Assembly (NCBI RefSeq): GCF_905171765.1
Contig: NC_053392.1
Coordinates: forward strand, 109,264,465-109,328,464
Source of the DNA: Bufo bufo
Taxonomy: Eukaryota; Chordata; Amphibia; Anura; Bufonidae
DNA: 64,000 nt
Direction of reading: 5' to 3'
Below are positions 30,694 to 40,883 of the stretch, in pieces (position 1 is the first letter of the stretch; each line of letters opens with the position of its first letter). The notes beneath the pieces are model-generated. The model saw only the letters and a program-made list of their open reading frames with translations. It did not search any database and was not told the origin of the DNA. A program made the translations under genes and the position numbers.

Positions 30694-32412
30694 ACCTGGA
30701 CGATCTAGGTGACATACACTGTTAAGTTGGCCTGGACGATCCAGGTGACATACAACATTGAACTCGGCCTGGACGATCCAGGTGACATACAACATTGAAC
30801 TCGACCTGGACGATCCAGGTGACATACAACACTGAACTCGGCCTGGACGATCCAGGTGACATACAACACTGAACTCTGCCTGGACGATCCAGGTGACATA
30901 CAACACTGAACTCGGCCTGGACGATCCAGGTGACATACAACGTTAAAGTTGGCCTGGACGATCCAGGTGACATACAACGTTAAAGTTGGCCTGGACGATC
31001 CAGGTGACATACAACATTGAACTCGGCCTGGACGATCCAGGTGACATACAACATTAAAACTCGGCCTGGACGATCCAGGTGACATACAACGCAAAAGTTG
31101 GCCTGGACGATCCAGGTGACATACAACATTAAACTCGGCCTGGATGATCCAGATGACATACAACGCTAAAGTTGGCCTGGACGATCCAGGTGACATACAA
31201 CACTGAACTCGGCCTGGACGATCCAGGTGACATACAACACTGAACTCGGCCTGGACGATCCAGGTGACATACAACACTGAACTCGGCCTGGACGATCCAG
31301 GTGACATACAACGTTAAAGTTGGCCTGGACGATCCAGGTGACATACAACGTTAAAGTTGGCCTGGACGATCCAGGTGACATACAACATTGAACTCGGCCT
31401 GGACGATCCAGGTGACATACAACGCAAAAGTTGGCCTGGACGATCCAGGTGACATACAACATTAAACTCGGCCTGGACGATCCAGATGACATACAACGCT
31501 AAAGTTGGCCTGGACGATCCAGGTGACATACAACATTGAACTCGGCCTGGACAATCCAGGTGACATACAACATTGAACTCGGCCTGGACGATCCAGGTGA
31601 CATACAACACTGAACTCGGCCTGGACGATCCAGGTGACATACAACACTGAACTCGGCCTGGACGATCCAGGTGACATACAACATTGAACTCGGCCTGGAC
31701 GATCCAGGTGACATACAACATTGAACTCGGCCTGGACGATCCAGGTGACATACAACATTGAACTCGGCCTGGACGATCCAGGTGACATACAACATTGAAC
31801 TCGGCCTGGACGATCCAGGTGACATACAACATTGAACTCGGCCTGGACGATCCAGGTGACATACAACATTGAACTCGGCCTGGACGATCCAGGTGACATA
31901 CAACATTGAACTCGGCCTGGACGATCCAGGTGACATACAACATTGAACTCGGCCTGGACGATCCAGGTGACATACAACATTGAACTCGGCCTGGACGATC
32001 CAGGTGACATACAACACTGAACTCGGCCTGGACGATCCAGGTGACATACAACGTTAAAGTTGGCCTGGACGATCCAGGTGACATACAACATTGAACTCGG
32101 CCTGGACGATCCAGGTGACATACAACATTGAACTCGGCCTGGACGATCCAGGTGACATACAACACTGAACTCGGCCTGGACGATCCAGGTGACATACAAC
32201 GTTAAAGTTGGCCTGGACGATCCAGGTGACATACAACGTTAAACTCGGCCTGGACGATCCAGGTGACATACAACGTTAAACTCGGCCTGGACGATCCAGG
32301 TGACATACAACGCTAAAGTTGGCCTGGACGATCAAGGTGACATACAACATTAAACACGGCCTGGACGATCCAGGTGACGTACAACATTGATCTTGGCCTG
32401 AGTGGTCCAGGC
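30694..32412. repeat. 37-bp minisatellite inside the recombinase element
   Basis: About 46 units of CCTGGACGATCCAGG, GTGACATACAAC and a variable decamer (ATTGAACTCGG, ACTGAACTCGG, GTTAAAGTTGG). The first 15 bases form a perfect-arm dyad CCTGGA-CGA-TCCAGG. Because 37 is not a multiple of three and no unit has a minus-strand stop, all three minus frames are open for hundreds of codons. I treat these frames as artefacts. Variant units alternate in blocks, suggesting higher-order copying. Confidence 0.95.
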
Positions 32413-33411
32413 GACAGATAATTTAAGTACGCAGTATATGTGGTAACTAAACTGATCGCGCGCCACTGACGAATCTTCCCAGCCAAATCTGCGTTTGGAA
32501 AACGGGGAGCCTGCCACGCGCAATTTTGTACCCCTGGCACCTGCTGGCAGAGAATCCCTGCCTCCATGCCGAGACACAATTCTGACCTGCAGGGACCAAG
32601 TAGCTTACTGGCCCATGTGCTGTTGATTAATATATGTAAATACGCACACCAAAATTGCCCCTGACACAGGCTGGAAGCTAGGCTGCCGCAGCTTGGCGTA
32701 ACGCCGGCAACAATGCCCACTGCTTCCCACCTGTGCCGCCTCTGCTATATAGCGTCTCTGCTGGGGCAATGATTTAATTATCCCTTTTTTTTTTTTTTTA
32801 AACTGGGGCGGATATTTCCGAATGGACATGTGGCGCGCTCATGGCCGCTGCAGGGAGGGGAAGGGGGACCCCCGTGCCTGCGACCCTGCTAGGACTGGGA
32901 TGTGCGGTCCCCAAGTGCGAGCCTGGAGTGGACGGACGTGTGTGCCTTTCAAGGGGAACCTAGACTTGTACTCTTTCCCTAACTAAACATAGCTACCCCC
33001 GACTGCCCATTTCCTGCCACCGTAGGAGCTCCGGAAGGCAGAGCGAGCGGTGGACGTGTACAGGAGGGTCATTTCTTCGGCGCTCAGCTGAACATGCCTG
33101 TGGAGGCCCGGCGGTCACGTGTGCGTTTCACCGTGAACCGCACGCCATCCGCGAGAAGGGGAGACCGACCCGTGGCCGCAAGTATACGGCACGCTCCATT
33201 GGACAAGTACTTACCTGGTGACAGACCGGAAAAACAGTTTAAGTATTGCACTATACCGTGTAGCGAACCGAAACTTTTGAAACAACCGTGATGCTTGCAC
33301 GTGCCGGCAGCAACTTCTCTCAGGAATGTCGCACTGTGCAGAGAATCGTACTGAAGAGAAAAAACAGACGTGAAGCTTGCTGGGCAGCTAGGTGTGGCTC
33401 TTCCTACAGAT
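32413..33411 (-). other. 5' internal region of the recombinase element
   Basis: GC-rich, about 1 kb, between A1 and the minisatellite. A minus frame of 131 codons (33479-33084) and one of 135 codons (32720-32313) show no Gag, RT or other recognisable motif. This is where gag would be expected in a complete Ngaro element. Confidence 0.5.
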
Positions 33412-33509
33412 GCAAGTGAGACACACCACCTGAGGGAAGGAATTGGCAGGTATATATAGGGAGCTAACGCCCTGCCCACAAATACAGGCTGAAATCAGCC
33501 TTAATACTT
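33412..33509 (-). repeat. Split direct repeat A1
   Basis: 98-bp copy of A2 at the element's 5' end (minus orientation), directly joined to host GTTAAACACAACC. Confidence 0.88.
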
Positions 33510-34760
33510 GTTAAACACAACCCCAGAGAATGACCTTTTTCTAGCTACTCAACTCTATAGCTGAGTTTTAGTTAAATTCTTCCGTTACATAGGAAGAAGC
33601 AAAGGCATTTTTGGAGCTTTCTATAGAGGTCAGATTTTTTTTTAAGGGTTAATATTTGTTGAAAGGTGAAAAAGACACCGAGTGGATTTATTGCTGTGGG
33701 CCGTTCACCCTGAATTTTGACTAGAGGAGCAAACAAATTCGGTAAATATGTGCTTAAATATTGTCTTCTATAAAGCTAGTTGTAGTTGAGTGCAACTTAT
33801 GTACTATGTGCAGTGTCTGATAAGTAGTGCTGATGGAATTGTTAGAACACATATATTTAGTATATTTATAAATACTATTTAAATGTGTAACTATACTTTT
33901 GTAATTGTGTAAGTGGATCATATTATAAATAGGTAATGTAAGTACATTTGTTATGACTAGAAATAAATTATTACAAAGTTAGGTTCACAATTTGCAATTA
34001 TACTGTGCAACCAAAAACCGTGCAACCAAACCACACACCTTTTACCATGTATTCTCATAGTTTTGAAGTTTGGTTATGGGCTATATATTGTTTACAGGTA
34101 TAACAAATGTTATTTTCACGTATATGTGTGATCGGGCGGGTGCAGCTCCTGCAGATCCGCAGCACGAGCCCGGCTGTTACTGATAACCGGGCCCCTGCTG
34201 CATCCACCGCCATCGCTTTATGCGGTGATGCCGGTGGATTAACCCTTTCACATGCCGCAGTCAGTGCTGACCGCTTCATGTGCAGGGTTTACAGGGGGAG
34301 GGGGCTCCCTCTGATTCCATCGGCCCCCCGTTCTGCGCTGACAGGGGACCGATGGTTGCCAAGGCAGCCATGATGCCTTCCACAGGCATCGGAGCTTGCC
34401 AGCAACGGAAGCCTAGGAGATCCAGCCTGAGGGCTGGGTCTCCTAGGCAACTGTCAGCGGCTTACTGCGTAAGACGCTGACAGTTCAATTCAGTACAATA
34501 CATAATGTATTGCGTTGATTTGAAATATGGATCAAACCCTGAAAAGGTGAAATCCCACAGTGGGACAAATATAAAAAGTTAAAAAAAAATGAAAAAAATG
34601 TAAGTTTTAAATAAAATAAAAAGCCCCCTCACCATAAAATAGTGTTAAAAAAACCCCAGACATATTAGGTAACGCCGCGTCCGTAACAATGTGCTCTATA
34701 AAATGTCATATAATCTACCACCTCAGGTGAACACAATAAAAAATAAAAAAATGAGCCTGA
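33510..34760. other. Unit A sequence without a gene
   Basis: It is AT-rich, then a GC-richer stretch from about 34130 with a TTACTGCGTAAGACGCTGACA-type inverted pair. It is shared with 36121-36169, 38041-38273 and 47623-48492. Short frames here are not conserved between the copies in any convincing way. Confidence 0.5.
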
Positions 34761-35117
34761 GGCCTCCTGCAATACACGGGCACCGTTCCGTGGGCATTCC
34801 ACATCACGGATGCGGACCCATTTAATTCAATGGGTTCGCAAATCCGGAGATGTGGAATGGTGCGGAACGGAAGCACGGAATGGAACCCTATTGAAGCACT
34901 ACGGAGTGCTTCCATGGGGTTTCGTCCCGTACTTCTGTTCCGCAAAAAGATAGATCATGTCCTATCTTTTTGCGGAATGGCCGGATCTCGGACACATTAA
35001 AGTGAATGGGTCCGCAATCTTCTGCGGCTGTCCCACGGACGGTGTTCGTGCATTGCGGCCTACATTTTGCGGGCCGAAGCACGGCCACGGGGCGCACACG
35101 TTCGTGTGCAGGAGGCC
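34761..35117. mobile_element. MITE with GGCCTCCTGCA ends, unit A copy
   Basis: 357 bp with ends GGCCTCCTGC and GCAGGAGGCC. The same insertion is present in unit B (48493-48849), so it predates the duplication. It shares ends with the 1.87-kb palindrome at 36170. Confidence 0.8.
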
Positions 35118-35947
35118 TTACATCACAAAAAGTGTAATTCCAAGCGATCAAAAAGACATATGTACCCCAAAATAGTACTAATGAAACCATCATCTCTTCC
35201 CGCAAAAAATGAGACCCTACCTAAGACAATCGCCCAAAAGATAAAAAAAAATATGGCTTTCAAAAAATGGAGACACTAAATCATGATTTTTTTTTCTTCA
35301 AAAATGCTTTTATAGTGTAAAACTGAAATAAATTTTAAAAAAGTATACATATTAGGTATCGCCACGTCCGTAACAACCATCTCTATAAAAAATCCTATAA
35401 AAATATCACATGACCTAACCCTTCAGGTGAACACCATAAAAAAATTAAAATTACCAAAAATGCTATTTTTTGTCACCATAAATGACAAAAAGTGTAATTC
35501 CAAGCGATCAAAAGACATATGTATTCCAATATAGTACCACTAAAAGCATCATCTTTCCCAGCAATAAATGAGCCCCTACATAGGACAATCACCCAAACGA
35601 TAAAAAAAAAAAAAATAATGGTTTTCAGAAAATGGACACAATAAAACATTATTTTTTTTTTCTTCAAAAATGCTTTTATATTGTAAAACTGAAATACATT
35701 TTAAAAAAGTAGACATATTAGGTATCGCCACATCAATAACAACCATCTCTATAAAAAAAACTGACAAAATAGCAATTTTTTGCTCAACTTGCCCCCAAAC
35801 AAGTGTCATATTTAATGATCAAAAAATCATATGTACCCAAAAATGGTACCAATAAAAATGGCAGATCTTCCTGCAATAAAAGAGCCCCTGCACAAGACGA
35901 TCAGTAGAAAAGTAAAAGAAATGTAGCTTTCAGAAAATAAAGCTTGG
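35118..35947. repeat. Two to three diverged tandem copies of a 340-bp block
   Basis: Each copy begins near AAAAAGTGTAATTCCAAGCG and contains CATATTAGGTATCGCCAC. The block is also part of the TTAA elements at 1644 and 38805. No gene. Confidence 0.65.
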
Positions 35948-36169
35948 TATGACAGGTTCCCTTTAAAGCATTTTGAAAGTGACAAGGAAAAAAAAAAAGC
36001 TTGGTCACCAATGTGCAAAACAGAAGGTTGCTATAGTAAGAATGGGATGACGCATAAAAGAAGTCAGACCAGATCAGTGGACAATTAAGACAGTTGGACA
36101 ACCACAGTTTTGTCATGTTTGTTAAACACAACCCCAGAGAATTACCTTTTTCTAGCTACTCAACTCTAT

Positions 36170-38040
36170 GGCCTCCTGCACACGACCGTATTTTTTTGCG
36201 GTCCGCAAAAACGGGTCCCGTTTTTCCGTGATCCGTGACCATTTTTTCGTCCGTGGGTCTTCCTTGATTTTTGGAGGATCCACGGACATGAAAAAAAAGT
36301 TGTTTTGGTGTCCGCCTGGCCGTGCGGAGCCAAACAGATCCGTCCTGAATTACAATGCAAGTCAATGGGGACGGATCCGTTTGACATTGACACAATATGG
36401 TGCAATTTCAAACGGATCAGTTCCCCATTGACTTTCAATGTAAAGTCAGGAGTTAATATACCATAGGATCGGAGTTTTCTCCAATCCGATGGTATATTTT
36501 AACTTGAAGCGTCCCCATCACCATGGGAACGCCTCTATGTTAGAATATACTGTCGGATATGAGTTAGATCGTGAAACTCAAATCCGACAGTATATTCTAA
36601 CACAGAGGCGTTCCCATGTTGATGGGGGCGCTTCAGGTTAGAATATACTAAAATAACTGTGTACATGACTGCCCCCTGCTGCCTGGCAGGTGCTGCCAGG
36701 CAGCAGGGGGCAGCCCCCCCCTGTAGTTAACACATTGGTGGCCAGTGCGGCCAGCCCCCTTCCCCTGTAGTTAACTCGTTGGTGGCCAGTGGCCCCCCCT
36801 CCCTCCCCTGTAGTTAACTCGTTGGTGGCCAGTGGGCCCCCCTCCCTCCCCTGTAGTTAACTCGTTGGTGGCCAGTGGGCCCCCCTCCCTCCCCTGTAGT
36901 TAACTCGTTGGTGGCCAATGGGCCCTCTCCCCTCCCTCCCCCTCCTAATTAAAATCTCCACCTCTATCATTGGTGGCAGCGGAGAGTACCGATCGGAGTC
37001 CCAGTTTAATCGCTGGGGCTCCGATCGGTAACCATGGCAACCAGGACGCTACTGCTGTCCCGGTTGCCATGGTTACTTAGCAATTTGTAGAACCATTATA
37101 CTTACCTGCGAGCTGCGATCTCTGCGTCCGGCCGGGAGCTCCTCCTACTGGTAAGTGACATGACCTGTCACTTACCAGTAGGAGGAGCTCCCGGCCGGAT
37201 GCAGAGATCGCATCTCGCAGGTAAGTATAATGGTTCTACAAATTGCTAAGTAACCATGGCAACCAGGACAGCAGTAGCGTCCTGGTTGCCATGGTTACCG
37301 ATCGGAGCCCCAGCGATTAAACTGGGACTCCGATCGGTACTCTCCGCTGCCACCAATAATAGGGGGGGGAGATTTTAATTAGGAGGGGGAGGGGGAGGGA
37401 GGGGAGAGGGCCCACTGGCCACCACCGAGTTAACTACAGGGGAGGGAGGGGGGCCGGCCGCACTGGCCACCAACGAGTTAACTACAGGGGAGGGAGGGGG
37501 GGCCGGCCGCACTGGCCACCAATGTGTTAACTACGGGGGGCCCACTGGCCACCAATGAGTTAACTACAAGGGAGGGAGGGGGGGGCCGGCCGCGCTGGCC
37601 ACCAATGTGTTAACTACAGGGGGGGGGCCCACTGGCCACCAATGTGTTAACTACAGGGGGGGGCAGTCATGTACACAGTTCTTTTAGTATATTCTAACCT
37701 GAAGCGTCCCCATCACCATGGGGACGCCTCTGTGTTAGAATATACTGTCGGTTCTGAGCTTTCACGAAGTGAAAACTCAGCTATGAAAAAGCTTTTATGC
37801 AGACGGATCTTCGGATCCGTCTGTATTAAAGTAACCTACGGCCACGGATCACGGACATGGATGCCAATCTTGTGTGCATCCGTGTTCTTTCACGGACCCA
37901 TTGACTTGACAGGTCATATTTTTTTCACGGCCAGGAAACACGGATCACGGATGCGGCTGCAAAACGGTGCATTTTCTGATGCGGCCAGGAAACACGGAAC
38001 CACGGACGCGGATGCACACAACGGTCGTGTGCAGGAGGCC
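36170..38040. mobile_element. 1.87-kb nested palindromic (foldback) element
   Basis: Ends GGCCTCCTGCACACGACCGT and ACGGTCGTGTGCAGGAGGCC are perfect inverted repeats, with TAT on both sides (36167-36169 and 38041-38043). Unit A has one TAT at 33556-33558. Inside are three nested inverted pairs: around 36480-36650 with 37680-37760, repeats of GTTAACTCGTTGGTGGCCA (36720-36920) with their reverse complements (37410-37650), and an inner pair closing on CACTTACCAGT at about 37160. It has no coding capacity. Its size makes it close to an inverted duplication of a smaller MITE. Confidence 0.85.
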
Positions 38041-38804
38041 TATAGCTGAGTTTTAGTTAAATTCTTCCGTTACATAGGAAGAAGCAAAGGCATTTTTGGA
38101 GCTTTCTATAGAGGGCAAATTTTTTTTTAAGGGTTAATATTTGTTGGAAGGTGAAAAAGACACCGAGGGGATTTATTGATGTGGGCCATTCACCCTGAAT
38201 TTTGACCAGAGGAGCAAACAAATTCGGTAAATATGTGCTTAAATATTGTCTTCTATAAAGCTAGTTGTAGTTAAGTTATAACGGGCGCTAGAACAGTAGT
38301 GTATAAACATTAGTAGAAACAGTCTATATTAAATAGTAAGATAATTTAACCACATTGTATTTCTTGTTTTATTTTCTTTTGTCAAAAATATTTTGAAAGA
38401 AGTCAAAAGTAAATTAATAATAAAAATAAAATGGAAACGTATATATATATCACGATACAGTAAGTATAGTTTGTAACAATCTGCAATATACAATACATGA
38501 ATCAGATATTCAGGAAAAAGGTATTTTTTAACCTCTTGAAATTTTTCTATAAAATTTCTTTATACACAACATTTCTTGTAAATATTCTATCTGAATTTGG
38601 CAACAGTTTGCCTTGTTCAGGACCATCTACAACCTTTACAACCACATCTGAAAAAGTTCTAACTCTAGATAATGAAACATATAACTGATCGTGGCAGAAT
38701 ACTGGTTCTGGCAAGTAAATGCCAACTTTTTCTAAGGTTTGCCCCTGAGCTTTATTAATTGTCATGGCAAAGGCTAATGCAACTGGAAATTGTCATCTTC
38801 TTAA

Positions 38805-40883
38805 CCACCTCCCATCCGCCCATAGGATATAAACGTCCGGGAGGTGGATCTCTATTTCTGAATGCACGTTCCAGAACGTCCGTTCAGAAACTGCAGCTGC
38901 ACGCTAATCGTGCAGCTGCTGATCGGGTTGCCCGCTGTCAGTGACAGCGGGGCAACCCAGAGAGAAGGCAGTGACAGTAATCAGGTGTCCCTGCCTTCTG
39001 GATCGCTGCATACACAGCGCTCACCGAGCGCTGTGTATGCAGAGCAGGAAGCGCTATGCGCTTCCTGTTCCGGCCCGGCGGTCATGTGACCGCCGTGACC
39101 GGAGAGTGCAGGAGCTGTGTGAGGTCTTTCACAGACCTCGATCAGCCCTGCACTGAGGCTGTACAGCGCAGTATTATGCTGTACAGCCTCTCTGGGGGGT
39201 GTATTTCTCCTGTAACTGGGGCTACTATGTCAGCCCCAGTTACAGGAGAAATCAACAGTAAAAAAAAAAAAAAAGTGAAGTAAATGTCGCCCAGAGGTCT
39301 TGTATGACCTTATGGGGGACGAAAAGTGTAAAATAAAAAATAAAAAAATAAAGGGTTGAAAAAATAAAATAAAAAAAAGGTTTCACATTTTAAAAAAAAA
39401 ATTCCCCAAGTAAGGAATAAAAAAAAGTTAAAAATAGAAAAAAATAAAATAGACATATTTGGTATTGCCGCGTCCGTAAAAACCAGCTCTATAAAAATAT
39501 CAAATGACCTAATCCCTCGGGTGAACACCGTAAAAAAAAAAAAAACTGTCAAAACAAGCAATTTTTGTCACCTTACATCACAAAAAGTGCAACACCAAGT
39601 GATCAAAAACGCTTATGTCCCACAAAATGGTACCAATAAAACAGTCACCTCATCCCTCAAAAAATGAGCCCCTACATAAGAAAATCTCTCAAAAAATAAA
39701 AAAACTATAGCTCTCAGAACATGGACACATTAAAACATATTTTTTTTGTTTAAAAAATGCTATTATTGTGTAAAACTTTAATAAATAAGAAAAAGTATAC
39801 ATATTAGGTATCGCCACATCCGTAACAATCTGCTCTATAAAAATGTCACTTGACTGAACCCCTCAGGTGAACGCTGTAAAAATAAATAAATAGAAACTGT
39901 GCTAAAACAACCAATTTTTTGTCACCTTGCCCCATAAAGTGTTAAAATGAATGATCAAAAAATTATATGTACCCAAAAATATGAGCAATTAAACTGGCAC
40001 CTTATCCCCTAGTTTCCAAAATGGGATCACTTCTTGAGAGTTTCTACTGTAAGGGTGCATCAGGGGGCTTCAAATGGGACATGGCATCTAAAAACCATGT
40101 GGAGTTCTTTTTCTTCTGCGCCCTGCCGTGTGCCCATACAGAAGTTTATGACCACATGTGGGGTGTTTCTGTAAACCGCAGATTCTGGGTAATAAATATT
40201 GAGTTTTGTTTGGCTGTTAACCATCGATGTGTTAAAGAAAAAATTTGATTAAAATGGAAAATCTGCCAAAAAAGTGAAATTTAAAAATTTGATCTCCATT
40301 TTCCTTTAATTCTTGTGGAACGCCTAAAGGGTTAACAAAGTTTGTAAAATCGGTTTTAAGTAACTTGAGGGGTGTAGTTTCTACAATAGGGTCATTTATG
40401 GGGGTATCCACTATGTAGGCCCCACAAAGTGACTTCAGACCTGAACTGGTCCTTAAAAAGTGGGTTTTGGCAATTTTCTTAAAAATTTGAAGAATTGCTT
40501 CTAAACTTCTAACGTCCTAAAAAAATAAAATGACATTTACAAAATGATGCCAACATAAACTAGACATATGGGGAATGTTAAGTAATAAATATTTTATGAG
40601 GTATCACTTTCTGTTTTAAAAGCAGAGAAATTGAAATTTAGAAAATTGCGAATTTTTCAAAATTTTTGGTAAATTTGGGATTTTTTCATAAATAAAGGTT
40701 AAATATTTTGACTCAAATTTATGACTATCATGAAGTACAATGTGTCACGAGAAAACAAACAGTCTCTGAATGACTTGGATAAGTAAAGGCGTTCCAAAGT
40801 TATTACCACATAAAGTGAGATATGTCAGTTTTGCAAAATTAGGCCTGGTCAGGAAGGGGGCAAATGGCCCAGATGGCAAGTGG
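38805..40883. mobile_element. TTAA-target (piggyBac-like) element inside the Helitron helicase
   Basis: 2,079 bp flanked by TTAA (38801-38804 and 40884-40887), ends CCACCTCCC and GGCAAGTGG. It is closely related to 1644-6291 and shows the uninterrupted form of the site hit there by L1. Removing it and one TTAA rejoins the helicase coding sequence. No transposase. Confidence 0.87.

Larger units (their letters stand above)
28964..33509 (-). mobile_element. Ngaro-type tyrosine-recombinase element with split direct repeats, lacking RT
   Basis: Read on the minus strand the order is A1 (33509-33412), internal region, B1 (29311-29208), A2 (29207-29110), 42-bp spacer, B2 (29067-28964). A1 equals A2 (98 bp) and B1 equals B2 (104 bp). 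This A1...B1-A2-B2 layout defines Ngaro elements. The B1/A2 joint (CTTAATACTT-ATGGGCAGG in plus orientation) is the joint that would form if the outer ends were circularised. The empty site CATGTTTGTTAAAC is preserved at 36114-36127, and there is no target duplication. The recombinase gene lies next to B1, as in Ngaro, but no gag or reverse transcriptase is visible. A 1.7-kb minisatellite occupies the middle. Confidence 0.85.
28771..35947. repeat. Direct tandem duplication, unit A
   Basis: Unit A begins TGACAGGTTCCCTTTAAAGC and aligns in order with 35948-49620 once later insertions are removed: 28771-28963 with 35949-36120, 33510-33558 with 36121-36169, 33556-33787 with 38041-38273, 33807-35163 with 47623-48892, and 35161-35400 with 49354-49600. 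Only the tyrosine-recombinase element (28964-33509) is private to unit A. Without it the unit is about 2.6 kb. It could be a segmental duplication or two adjacent copies of one unknown repeat. Confidence 0.8.

Noticed and set aside
30634..32269. Long minus-strand frames (up to 293 codons) over the 37-bp array, suggestive of a repetitive protein
   Set aside because: All three minus frames are open because the unit has no stop and 37 is not a multiple of three. The translations are the same motif in rotating phase with no start context or codon bias.
33084..33479. 131-codon minus frame at the place expected for Ngaro gag
   Set aside because: It overlaps repeat A1 and shows no zinc knuckle or other Gag feature. 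I cannot support a gene call.
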